NCBI RefSeq assembly: GCF_047496725.1
Contig: NC_132982.1
Coordinates: 9,007,001-9,071,000 of the forward strand
DNA length: 64,000 bases
DNA from: Anoplolepis gracilipes
Taxonomy: Eukaryota > Arthropoda > Insecta > Hymenoptera > Formicidae
Direction of reading: 5' to 3'
The notes beneath the pieces were generated by a model, which did no database searches, was not told the origin of the DNA, and saw only the letters and a list, made by a program, of their open reading frames with translations. The position numbers were made by a program, and so were the translations under genes. Shown here in pieces: positions 26,232-39,171 of this stretch. Numbering within the stretch: the first letter of the stretch is position 1; each line of letters opens with the position of its first letter.

Positions 26232-27553
26232 CTTATGTTCTGTCAAATATGTAAAATTAGGAACATTATATATAATTTTTTCATCTTTATATTTAATCTT
26301 TATTTTTTATATTTAATCTTTACTAATGCACATATAATCTTTCTAGCAGAATACAAAATTTTAATAGTTAAATTTTTTACTTGAATTAAATAATTATTGG
26401 TTTAAAGTTAAATAAAATGGTTATATAAAAATTGTCAGTTAAAGAATAAAATATGAGAAATTATATTTGGGTATTTATTTAAAAAAAACATAATTATACT
26501 TGATGTACATATATAGAATAAGAAAATTTACGTAGGATAAATTATAATATAAATCTTTACATTATTGTTTCGACTTAATAAAATCATAAAAATTTACGTT
26601 TGTAAAAATAAAAAATTAGAAAAAAATAATGATACAATATTTTCCAAAGAATATTCTACAATAATTTACTATATTTCTCAACTAAACATTAAATTTGATA
26701 TTTTTATGTAGAATTACTAAAAAAAAATTAGATAATTTTTATTTTATAGTAAAAATTTGTTATTAATACTCAATCTGTTAATATTATAATGTTAATTAAT
26801 TATTATATTGTACATAACAGCTATGATGCCAAAAGATAATAATAATACAACAAAATTCTCTTACAAATATCCACTTATTTTCATAAATTGTATAACATCA
26901 CAAAAGAGAAAAATATTCTATACGTATATAATTCTACAAATATGATAAAAATTAATAAAAATTATGTTTTATTGCTCAGATTATTTAAAAACTTAAAAAA
27001 AAACATCGTATATTTACTCATCAAGAACCAACAGAAGATAACTGTTCACGTTGTAATAACATAGAAAAATGGTGCATAAATTGTAATGTTGCTATTTGAA
27101 GTTAACAAAATATATACTCATCTTGTAATTATTGTTAATAGAAAAATTATAAAAATTAAGAATATTAACATTAAAACTATACTTATGATAAAAATATGCA
27201 TAGTAATATATTGTTTATAAAAGAAGGCTCAAAAGGTTTAAAAAATAGAAAAAATCAATCTTGCAGGAAAATAAAAAAATTTACCTAGAGATCACAAACA
27301 TTATGTGATTTTATATCTTCATACGGATATTTCAAGTAATTTAATTAACATAATTTTTATTAATCTTTAATACAAAATATTTTATAATAAAATTCATAAT
27401 TTAAATAATTTATAAAGTCTTAATTTAAATCACAAACATTCCACAAAATAAATTTAATAAATTAATTCTTAAAAATTCATAAGCACTTTGAAGTTCTTAC
27501 AATTATTAAAAGATTTTCGTGACTGTAAAAATGTGCGATAATGGAAGAGAAAA
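26232..27553. other. Convergent intergenic region, very AT-rich
   Basis: This region separates the 3' ends of the M1-like gene (plus strand) and the carboxylesterase (minus strand). It has stops in all frames and no recognisable element. A TTTATT (minus-strand AATAAA) near 27357 could serve as the esterase poly(A) signal. Confidence 0.5.
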
Positions 27554-30500
27554 TTATAACTCGTCCTTAATATTCTTGAAATCATGGAACTTCATTCGGT
27601 GTGTTAATTCGTTCCAGAACGTCATTCTCTCCAAGAGAAGATTATTTTTCATAATTATCGTGGTTGAATTTCCTATGTATAGATACTCCGGTGAATCATT
27701 CGTTTTCACCGGCTTCCACTTAAGGGGAATTAACTTCGTGATCTTTGATGTCGGATTTCTAAAAGAAATTTTTATTATATTAGATATTTCATTGATGTAT
27801 TGTTTCATATCTTGTATAATATATCAAAAGGAAAATGGATTTATTATAAAATTTATTATTAATAATATATTATATAATAATTATAATAATATAATCGCGA
27901 AAAGAATACACGTTATTACGCTAATTGTAAGTATCATAATGAATATTAATTTTATTTCACTTATCTTATACGTTCTCATGAAATTTTATAAAATTCTAAT
28001 ATTAACTATAAAAAAATTTTGCCATGATGTAAATTCAAATGGCCATGTAAGATCGAGTGAAATATCTTGCTGTATTCAGTAATAAATATTAGTTTTGCTG
28101 GAATACTATACTTATCGCAAATACACACTTACCCGGAATTTGCGAAATTGTACCAAAGTTTAGTCATGATACTGATTATCTTGTGATCCTCTTTGGACAA
28201 CTTATTATTGAATAGTTGTTCACCCACGGGGAACAAATACTGCAAGTCGTCCGCGTGTGACACTCCGTAATCCCTGTCGGGATCGCCAAATATCGTGCTG
28301 AAGGACATGCTTCCTCTATACGCGAAGTGGTAATGATAGATCGGTGAAGTTTGATTCGCAATAAAATCTTGGATGGCTTCGTGAGTGCCGTGATTAAACC
28401 ACGCGTCGCTGTACATCTGCAAGGTCACATTAATAAGCCATTAAATTAATAAAGAGACATAACACTCAAAAAAATATTTTGCTAATGTAGATTTCTAGAT
28501 GTTTCAATTAAAATTTATCGCTACTTTTTGTATCTGTTAGAATATTGTTTGTCACGTATAGAATTTATAGCAACAATATTCTAGCAATATCTCTAGAAAA
28601 TTTAGATCCCATTGCCAAATCTTAATCACAAATATAATAAAATATATTGTCCTTGACAATAGGCCTTAAAGATAGGCATTGCTGAAAAATTTTCTGTCTA
28701 AATTACATTAATAGTACAGATATAAATTCTGTCTCTGTCATTTAAATTGATCCAGTGCAAAATATATGCAGTATCACAGTATTTTCTAGTAATTTAACTG
28801 TTTCAGTTAAAATTTTACACCTAGAAAATTTTTGTTGAAGTTGCAAGATCATTTTTTTTTGTGTGAATAATTAAAAACAGCCGCAATTTTCTTGCTTGAT
28901 TAATCCTGCATAAAATAAGAAACGTAGATTATAAATATCATGTAATGTTTTAGAATAACTTTTATACTGTATTGTTTACCAGTTGTAAAAAAATTCTATT
29001 TCTTATATAATACTAAATAAAATAAAAAATATGAGTTTTGTTAGATATCGCATACATAGTTTTATTGTAATAAATAAAAATAACGCATACTACTTATCAC
29101 AATAATTTTCATTCTCAAAAGTTTCATAACTTCGAAATTTTTAGTTTGGAGATTTTCTCTTAGATTAAATGTGAAATCATAAATGTTTTTCTTTTTCAGT
29201 CTCTACAAATGTTAACTTTGTATATTATTTAAGAAATAACAAAAAAATCTTTTTTTCTTCACGGCTTTTATATTCATTATTTAATTATTTAAACTTACCT
29301 CGATGACTTTAAACCTACTTTCGTCGGATTGATCGATGTCTTTATTGCCGAAGTAGAATTTGCGAATATTAGTGCATATCTCATCTCGAAATTGCGTATC
29401 TCGAAGGTCGTATCGCACTTCGTAAAGTAGACTGAGAGGTGCAACATTGTGAAAATCACTATTCAACTTCTTCACATGCTCGCCCTGATCTCTTCCGTAA
29501 ATACCTGAGGAACATCTCGTGCATAAATATTCTCTTTGATTGTTTCGATTGATAAATTCAACTTAAAAACTGAAAATTTTACATCGCAAAGCAACATTAC
29601 GCGAAATTTTATTAAATGCTCGTGTCGAAGAGATTTAATGTGTAACAAATTGCGACACGGTTATAAAGAATGTGATGTTAAAAAAATGAATTTACATATT
29701 ATCGAGAAGAAGAATCATGTATTTTATGAGGATTTAAAACCAATATCTTCTTTATGAAATTTTATGCAAGTAACAAATTACAGAAATATGTAGTTTTATT
29801 CTCTTATGCTAAAAATTATCTTCAAAATTTAATAAATATTTCTAAGAAATATTATTTTGCGTTGCTCTCTGATAATTGTAATTCTAAAGTACATAATAAC
29901 GTCATGTAGATTCTTGATTTTCGAAAGTATTGCTCTCACCTGGCACTTTAAGAGATCCTTCTTCCGATGTTGTTCCTGTCATCCAGGGTATATCAGCTAG
30001 ATGACCTTGTCGCGCGGAAATTAATGGATCCTCCGTTAGAAAAGCACCTACGTGTTTAGGTTCAATCACTGGTTTGAAGGGTATCATTGGACAGTAACCA
30101 AAGCGCTGCAATAGAACATAGATAATTAAATTAAATTAAATTATAAAAAATTCAGTTAAAATAAAGCATTATATTTCATAGATAAGCAAATAATGCTTTG
30201 TCAAATGGCAATAAAGAAGTATAAGACTGTTAAATAGATAAATTAACAACAATGCTAAATAGAAAGAAAAAAGAGGAGGCTAAGCATTCATATTCTATAA
30301 TTAAATATCAAAAATTAAGAAAGAAGTCAGTTAAGATTAAAAAGATCAAACAGCATGATTTTCAACTCACAATAATCTGTAATGTATCGCGTTTATTAAA
30401 TTGATTAAGTTTATCTAAATAAAAACTCGATTAGCGAGAACGATTACTGAGAAATACAAATCTAAAATAAAATTCTAATTCTAGCTCGCATATAGATACA

Positions 30501-31847
30501 AAGACCTAGCGTTTACTTTTCTACACGATCAAATGTCACAAATGCACTAGACTATCTTGATATTGCGATATTAATCGCTCACTGTAGAAATAAAAGATTA
30601 TTTGTTCAAAAATAAATTAAAAACAATTTTTTATTTCTACAGTGAGCGATTAATATCGCAATATCAAGACAATCTAGTGCATTTGTTATATTCGATCGTG
30701 TATAAGAGTAAACTCGTGTATAAGAGTAGTTCTCACAATCAGTAATCGCTACGCCAATCGAGTTTTTATTTAGATAAACTTAATCAATTTAATAAATGCG
30801 ATACATTACAGATTATTGTGAATTGAAATACACGTTAAAATTACACATACACTAAAACATATATATTTTTACCAGAATTAATCTGTTATTTATTGAAATG
30901 CAACATTTGAACAGTTAGAAAAACATGCAATGCAATATATCGCATTCGAAAAGAAGTTGAAAAGATTTCTTTTATTATCATAATCAGACATTATGGACAT
31001 TCTTCTCTTGCGACTTGCATTTTGTTTTTTATTTCAGCTGGCCTCTGTCATCTCTATGTGCGATGCACGGATGTGAATAAAAATATCAAATACACATACA
31101 AAATAACATGCAGGTAAATGTGGACGTCTCGTTAAACTGGTTTTTCGCATGGCTGGAACTTCGAATATATTTATTCAGTATATCGATTAATTTTGAATTA
31201 GATTATCATATTTGAAATATAAAGAAATTATGCCAGAAAAATTTCAACAAACAAATATGTATAATGTTCGTTATATTGCAAACGTATTTGTAACATTTCA
31301 GATTATCATTGTCAGAAAAATGTTTTCATTGCGCTACATTGTCAACAGATTTTAATAGATATTTTAATTATATAAAATATCTGTTAAATTATTTGTTTAC
31401 GTGTTAAGAAAATAAGCATTCGAAACATTTTATGGATATTTTATGGATGTATAGATGAATGAACATGTATGATCTATCACATAATTTTTCGATTTCATCT
31501 TAATTTTGCATCAGGACACGCCTATTCCAAAGTGAGATAAAACAACTCTGCGTGACTGTCTAAAGATCATTCTCATCCAACCATGTCGGTGTTTACTTGT
31601 AAGCATATATAACTTTTAAAACTGATCCATGCGCAGAGATATCGAGCCTGTCTCTCACGGTTAAACGGCTGCGCATGAATGCGCTTATCATTTTGAGCAA
31701 ACAAATCATTTCAAGCATACAAAATATGAATATTGCGAGCTAGACTTATTTATACACCTGATCAGATTTTTAAATAAAGATTACTGATCGGAATAATAAT
31801 TAACAATTTAAATAAGATTATATTATAAATAATAAATGTGATCAATA

Positions 31848-31878
<31 letters not shown>

Positions 31879-34800
31879 CTTATGTTAGAAGATAGAAAGA
31901 GAAAGAAATAAAAATTTATAAACTGTAAGACGCAATACGTGACAACAGTTGGATACACGATTGACAGCTAAATGAATGCTTTCTGATAGTTATCGAACGA
32001 AATAGAGAAATCATGTAACAGGTAGTTGTTGAAATATAAAATATTTAGGTCAAATACCAATCGTTTAATAAATTTTTTTTACATATATTATATCCAATTA
32101 AATGTTATATTTGCATGCTAAGAGATATTTATGTGAAAAATATGAGACCTGTGTGTGTGTGTGTATCGACAAAAAATTAATTTGTAAAAGTAAATTATAC
32201 TAAGTTATATTAGCATCGATCATTGAAATCAATTATACTTTTCTTTTTTACTTTGAGCTGAAGAAGATGGTTTCAATATCTATTCATTCAATATTCACAA
32301 AAGAAAACTGTAATAAATTAAAAGTATAATAAAATAAATTGTTTGTTGGAATATAATAAAATAATCTATAATCGTTATTTATAAAAAAAATTTTATTATG
32401 TAATTATTTTCCATTTTTATATTAATTGTTTCAATTCATTTTAACTTTACGTAACCACTATATTTTATTTATGTAATATTTTTAACAATATATAAACATG
32501 TATATAAACATGTAACAAAATACCATTATTGTTAAAAATATTATACTATATAACTATAGTGATTGTTACTATCAGAGATACAGTTGTCAAAAAAAATTTA
32601 CTTATATGTCTTTTGCTAATAAAATTAATAAAGACATATAAAATTTATTTATACGTCTTATACTAATTAATTTTTAATTTTTACCTGGAAAAGACGATCG
32701 GTACCGATAATCTCCTTTGCATCTCTTGTTCGTAGACATTTGATAAGTTCTGCGGAATTATCGGTGTTGCACCTTAAATGTTTACCCAGGATTATGGCCT
32801 TCTCTTTGGCAGATCCTGGTGGCGTTAAAGTCCATGGGTTGTAAAAGTTACCGCTTTGCGAGATACCGCGATGAAAAAGACCTGCGTGACGAAGAAAAAT
32901 GTAAATATTCCACGAACGTGGAAATAACATATGACGCAAATTAGAGAGATATGTTCTAAGAAGATCACATATATGTCTGATTACATAATACGTGCAATGT
33001 TATAATTGCTCTAATAAAAAAATAAAAGTTTTGAAAAATGTTATAACAGAATTTGTTATACTTGAATGAAAATATTACAAGAGAATTTAAGTTAATAGTT
33101 TTTAATAATAATGCTGTCTGAAAAATGTGTAATAAAATATTAATAATGTTTTTATTTACAATGTATGTAAAGTTTTTTTAATTTGCGTTATAGGATATCT
33201 TTTTTGTTTGATCTGATGAATAACAGAAAAATGATGATGTAATGTGGTCAACCTTGAAAACGGTTCGTCGAGCTTTAGATTTAATTTGTTAACGTCAAAC
33301 AATATTGATGACTTACAATAAAAAAGTAAAATGTTTGATGAAACACGATTTCCTCGTACATTCTTAGAAAAATCATAATCCCGAGTTGCTATATTAAATA
33401 ATATTATTCATGCAACAGCGATTAAGAATACTTTAGCGATGACGTTAAAACCCAAGAGCAGAAATAAATTTTCACAATAAAATTGTATCGTTTAATATAT
33501 ACACGTTTTATGTACGTTATACGTATATCTCATTGCACGAGGAAAAATCTTACGATGCCTGAATCGAGGTATCTTTCAAAGTAAGTAAACACTTAAGTTA
33601 ATTAATATATAATATGTAAAAAATTACAGACACAATATCGAAAAAACGTTAACTAATAACTTCCCCTCTGTGTGTGTTTCTTCATAAATTTATTCATTTA
33701 AAGCATTTACTTGCTAATTTCTTTTTTTTGACTTTGCTATGTTAATCATAATTTATCTCTGAAATGTCAGATAGTATATATTTACTTTTTAATATGTACG
33801 ATAAATTTTTATATTTATTAAACTATATAATGAATATTACATATATATTAAAATTAAAAAAAAATATTATATTAAAAAAGAATAATATATTAAAAAATAA
33901 ATATTATACTTGACATTGTACAGAGCTAAATTATAAAGAAATAAAGAATCAGAAGGGAGGGAAAACAGAAGTGTTTTATAGATTTAGGTGCAAAGATATT
34001 AATAATTTATTATGAAGATCTTACCTTTCGAGAGAGGATTGATCATATGATAATGAACACTTGCGCCTCCCGCACTTTCGCCGAAGAGAGTCACTTTGTT
34101 CGGATCACCGCTAAAGGAAACGATATTCTCTTGTACCCATCGCATGGCTTGCTGCTGATCCTTTAATCCAAGATTTCCCGGGCACGCCAGATCCTCCGTG
34201 CTTAAAAAGCCCAGTGGCCCAAGTCTAATGCAAAAAGTCTACGTGTTATTACGCAATACGTGTGTAATTAAAAATTAATTTCCCATAGAATTGTAAAATT
34301 ATGATAACTCTTTTATTCTCTCCAATGATAGCGTAAAAAACAAACGTTCATTGTATAATATTTTTATGTAATTTTCTGAAGATTATATCTCTGCGTGTAA
34401 GAAATTATAATAAATTACACTATCGAAGGATCAATATCGAACTTTACCGATAGTTTACGGTGACGAGGACGAGATCGTGATCTAGCAGAAACTTGGATCC
34501 GTAAAATTTAGAGTGACCGGCTCCGGTGAGCCATCCGCCACCGTGGAACCAGATCATAACCGGGTATCGATGGGCGATAAATGACGGTACCTCGGAATAC
34601 GGCATGCGAGGTGTGTAAACGTTTAGATAAAGACAATCCTCGTTGCCAACGATCTCTTCCTGATACGTGTAGATGTTTCGTTGAGTGCATATTTCCGCAT
34701 TTTCCGTAGCTGCTCGTACGCCATTCCAAGCGATCGGGGGTTGCGGCGGCTTTAAGGAGAAAATACATCATTAATTCGTGATGACTTTGAAATCTTGTCG

Positions 34801-36361
34801 TGAGTAAAATGCTCGATGATGCTAGAAAAATAAAGCGTTTTAAGAAGATGGTGGATTCAATCTGGGTGGTATGAATATAAATTAGTCTCCTGAGACACAA
34901 CATGGAAAATTAAAATTTTTTAAATATTTAATTAAATTATTTGTGAGCTTCTTTAAACATATAGACAAATATGTTGTTAATAAGAAAGACAATTTTAACC
35001 AAGTGGGCAAAAATTTGGTAATAGAAATTATTTTGATTATGCAACATGATTCGTATCATTAGGATTTTATTTATAAATTGTACGAATAATAAATATATAT
35101 TACACTTGTACAACATAAATAATAATTATGAACATCAGAAAACTGTAAAATCTATGATTCAAATATTAACTTGATGTTATTTGATATTAATTACGATTAA
35201 ATGTGTAATGTCCTTCTGAATGTGAAATTTTTCAATACAGGATTTATGATAGCAGTAAAAAAACCGCAATGTGTTAGTGATTCTACTTATGTTATGCTTG
35301 CATAAATAATAGCTTTTTTCATTCGGAAAAACTCAATAATATTACGTCATAAGAATTATGATTTATCATTCGTGATCTCGTATTACTTAACTTTAATTGA
35401 ATGATCAATAGGAAAAAATATGTCTTTACTCTTATTTGTTAAGAGATTCTTGTACAAAATTTAATTGAAAAGAATCAGTAGGCACATGAGTGGGCATATC
35501 TTTATAAACACATGGCAAATAAAATAAATAACGATAAAATGATGAATATATCAAAATAGATATGTTAACAATTTTTAAAAATATTTTAAATTCTCATTTT
35601 GTTTTTGTTTATTTATATTTTTAATTTTTATTATAAAACAGTTGTCGTAACCCGACACACTAACCTGAAAAGAGAAAAGAATAAAAAACTAAAATAAAGC
35701 GAGCAAAACAAATAATAAAAAGCATTAAAAAGAAATAAGCAAGGAAAATTAAATAAAAATTAAATAGGAAGCTTAAGAAAGAGAAATAAGTCCTGATTAA
35801 AGGAAAGCAAGGTCAAGCTGAATAAGCATTACGAAACCAGAGCACGAAGCACGTACCACGCTCCGGCCTGGAAAACCTTATCCTTCTTGCTTCAAAATTA
35901 AAGCGATATAAATCGATCGCGAAAACCATCGCGGTCGCTCACAAGAAGTAACCCATAAATTGACACGGCTCGTCAACAGATGACCGAAACACGTGAGTTA
36001 AAGTAATGTGAGACAAGTGTAACAGTACAACCGAAATATATATTCTTTTACTGTAAGTACGGAATACATTCATTTGCTGCCTGAATTCTAACTCTTTGGA
36101 CGAATATCCTAGAAGACTCTATCCTCACGGTACGGGCACAACACAGTAAATATGAAATACGAATTATAAACAAAATTAAGAAATATGTTGAAAACTATAA
36201 TATTCTATGCAATTAGCAAATGTCAAAAATAGTTGTTACATAATATTTAAAATAATAATTATGACAACGTATCTTAATTTCACTATTGTTGCGGTTTACT
36301 TTAGATTCATTGATGATATAATATAAATTTCTAAGCTTCTTCAATTCATAATTAATATCAG

Positions 36362-36403
<42 letters not shown>

Positions 36404-38642
36404 TCATGATGTTACGAAATGAAAGAATAAAATGCAAAGAGCAATCTTTCTTGCTCGTTAAATGACGAAAGCACTCGATCAGTAGAATATTCGATGCGAA
36501 CAAAATGAAATTAGCATGATTTCCATGATGTTTCTCGCTTAAATTGACGATTAATTTTCAATGACTGTCACTTCCTCTATCTTGTTCAAGTATACAAGAT
36601 GCAGTGCATCTTGCATTCTTATAAATATCTATAAAACCTATATCTATAAAAACCTTGGCAGAAGATCTTTCGACTTTCACATCTCGTCAGTTGTAATTAT
36701 ATTTTATTTTATTTTATTTGATAGTTGTATTCTATTTTATTTGACCTCTCGTTAAATTTTCTTACATCCATTATAAAATGCAAGATGAATATCTGTTGTA
36801 TATCTCATTATATTTGAAAAAAAATAAGATGCAAAAGACAGTAAGAGAGAAAGAATATAAAATGTTTAACAAATAGAAATTATACAAAATCTAGAAATTA
36901 TCTAAAAATTAATAATTTTCAAAATAATGAATATTTGTTGTTCAATAATAACACTTGATACGGCTATTGTAAATTTTTACATCGTAATAACATTATATAT
37001 CGCCAATTTATGCGTTAACTTAAGAATAGTTTTAGAAATAATTTTCTAAAACCATAAGAACATGTCAAAGATATTCTAATTTGAATAAATTTTTTTACTT
37101 TCTCTTACAAACACTTCTCTTCTAAGCATTTTCAGATCTTCCAGTCGACTCAAATCATATACACTTAATAATATAAGCATATTTAGCTTGCTAATAATTT
37201 TAAACAATTTATATAATAAATTAAATTAATTAAATTATACTTTTATATTTTTAACTTTAATTTTACACTTTTTAACTTTAGAAAATGCTTATACAATTTA
37301 TAAAATAATTATTATTTTTTCAAGAAATTACATATATATTTTCAGAAAATCTTCATGTGTGAATCTTTGTTTTCCTTGTATCATATTATTTTTATAATAT
37401 ATTAATATTAAGAGAGAGGATTAAAATAATTGCTAATTTATATTAACAGTCTACAATGTATGCAAAGCTAAACGATGCACAAGCTGCATTTACTGCAAGA
37501 CTACATTGCATGAATATAAAGAGATAAAAATGCAATGTCGAAACCCTACATTTGTTGAGGCTAATAATGAGAGTTTTTTTTTACGATGGGTTCGTGCTCG
37601 GAAAAATTTATCATTCGATTGCAACGCAATTTTTTCCGCGTACAAAGACGAAGAACGTCACGTAGAATATTATTCATGATTGACTTAAGAAAGTGCGAAA
37701 ACGGCGCTGCTCAAATTAATTGCAACAGCGCGACGGCATTAATTGCAAAAGAAAAGAACTGACGACGCGTAAACCCAGAGGGGAAAAATTCCGGCGTTTT
37801 TATTATTACGATATTACTACATGATAGCGTTGCACACGGCACGTGATTGCCGTGCGAAAGTCCCTGACGCTAGCTTTCTGAAGAATTGCGCGAGAAATCC
37901 ATTAAGGATCATTAAGGATGCAGCAGGCGAGTTTAGTTAATTAACTCCGTCTCATTCTAATCTTATAATTTTTTTTTTTTTAATTTCTAATCTAGCTAGG
38001 TCAATTCATACGAGTTTACGCAATCATTTTTAAATTATGATAAGCCTCATTATGATAAGTATCGTTGATATGCTAAACATGTTTGAAAAAGAAGACGAGT
38101 ATAAATTATTTAAAAGATAATGTATTATAAATCGTTTTTAATTCGAATACTTTAGAGCGACATATGTCGAACTTTAATTTGCAACAATAATTATTTGATA
38201 TAATTCTTTATTAAATTTTTAAATTAAAATTTCTAGTGAATTAATAATCGTTTAAAATTAAAAGATCTTGAAATTTTTAACTTTAAAGCTACTTTTAAAT
38301 ATTCAACTATGTATTAATATCTCGATCCTTTCGTTCAGAAGAGATACCCTACGATTTAATTAGGAAAAACAGGTTTTCGAATTATTCTATTTGGTGAGAT
38401 TTAATTGCTGCCGAAAAACAGAATAATCTTACCTGGAATCTAAGCTCTCCGATCGGCGGCATAGCATAAGGAATTCCTAGGAATGCATAAATGTCTCTTC
38501 CGAGTCTAGTACGCATTGTTGCACCTATCAACGTGCCATTTCGTACTGTTGCTATCGATAGGCTGCAGGCGGTATATGCATTAAGTACAAAGAGACAAAC
38601 GAAGCCTAATTGGATCAATATGTTATCTCGGACTCTCCACAT
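27554..38642 (-). CDS. Carboxylesterase type B, ER-luminal (signal peptide plus KDEL)
   Basis: Eight exons on the minus strand with matching phases: 38642-38433, 34749-34448, 34224-34025, 32881-32685, 30105-29940, 29504-29299, 28416-28133, 27758-27554; 589 aa, a usual size. It hydrolyses carboxylic esters. The triad is intact: Ser221 in GESAGG, Glu352 in SEEG, His481 in VSHADD; the oxyanion loop is HGGGW in exon 2; the family motif EDCLYLNVY is present. The juvenile-hormone-esterase form GQSAG is absent, so it resembles the venom carboxylesterase-6/FE4 clade of hymenopteran esterases (family recalled, not searched). The start at 38642 begins MWRVRD followed by a hydrophobic signal peptide. 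An in-frame ATG at 38708 is less likely because a plausible acceptor (TTTACACAG) lies between the two. The protein ends in KDEL, the ER-retrieval tetrapeptide. Intron 1 (about 3.7 kb) carries a solo LTR; intron 4 carries a hairpin element. Confidence 0.93.
30360..30828. mobile_element. Long-hairpin non-autonomous element in esterase intron 4
   Basis: The two halves are near-perfect inverted copies: the left arm runs from about 30360 to 30590, a spacer lies around 30595-30635, and the right arm reaches 30828. The tips read TTTCAA(C/T)TCACAATAATC. Arms of this length around a short spacer are typical of fold-back MITEs. No open frame is present and no target-site duplication could be assigned with certainty. 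A transcript of this intron would fold into a long double-stranded hairpin. Confidence 0.8.
31852..31877. repeat. (TA)n microsatellite in esterase intron
   Basis: A TA run in the intron between esterase exons at 32685 and 30105. Confidence 0.85.
32451..32569. mobile_element. Small imperfect inverted repeat, MITE-like
   Basis: Arms of about 40 bases sharing accactata and gtaatatttttaacaa, with the complement at 32520-32569, flank a short spacer. This is compatible with a tiny MITE of about 120 bases inside the esterase intron. Ends and target duplication are uncertain. Confidence 0.5.
35643..36143. mobile_element. Solo LTR of an LTR retrotransposon
   Basis: A 501-base block begins TGTCGTAACCCGAC and ends GGGCACAACA, giving TGT...ACA termini, and is flanked on both sides by the same four bases, CAGT (35639-35642 and 36144-36147). 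Its base composition differs from the AT-rich intron around it. No reverse transcriptase or second LTR is visible, so it reads as a solo LTR left by recombination, of a gypsy-like type judging by a 4-base duplication. It sits in intron 1 of the esterase gene. Confidence 0.65.
36366..36399. repeat. (CT)n microsatellite
   Basis: A CT run of about 34 bases in intron 1 of the esterase gene. Confidence 0.95.
37430..37960. other. GC-richer conserved-looking block in esterase intron 1
   Basis: Higher-complexity sequence about 500-1000 bases downstream of the first esterase exon in transcription direction, without an open frame or family resemblance. It could be an intronic enhancer, but there is no direct evidence. 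Confidence 0.25.
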
Positions 38643-39171
38643 TTTTTCTACTCTTGAAGTACCGGTTAGCCTCGAATCGTTGAGAGATTTTACGACCTGT
38701 GTAAACATTGTTAAATGTAATTACAGTAAATTACAGTCATAAATTATAATGTATTACAACGGTAATGAGGAAAAAACTGTGCTACTTATATTGCGTTTGA
38801 TTTATGACCAAACTACATGATTATAGAGAAAGTAAAATTATTCGTGTATGTATATATTGCATCATCATCGGTTATTTAAACTACGATTTGATGACACGTG
38901 ATAAACGAGCTATGTGCTAAGAAAACTGGTTTGCACAATAAAAATACAAATAATATTCTGTGAAGAGAAGAAATTTTCAAGATCAGTGATGCACGAATGA
39001 CATGTCATGGAATAAAACGAGCAGTCTGTACAACATTATTTGGGCATCAAGATTAATGCAAAAAAAATAAGAACGAATAAACGTAGGTATTTAAAAATTA
39101 AATAGAATATTTCCGCATTTCAATTTTGTGTTTTCATACATTCTGTCAAAATTTCGAATTAGCGTTTCGGA

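Noticed and set aside
34508..34903. 131-codon minus-strand frame
   Set aside because: It overlaps esterase exon 2 in another frame; the catalytic-domain frame is the real one.
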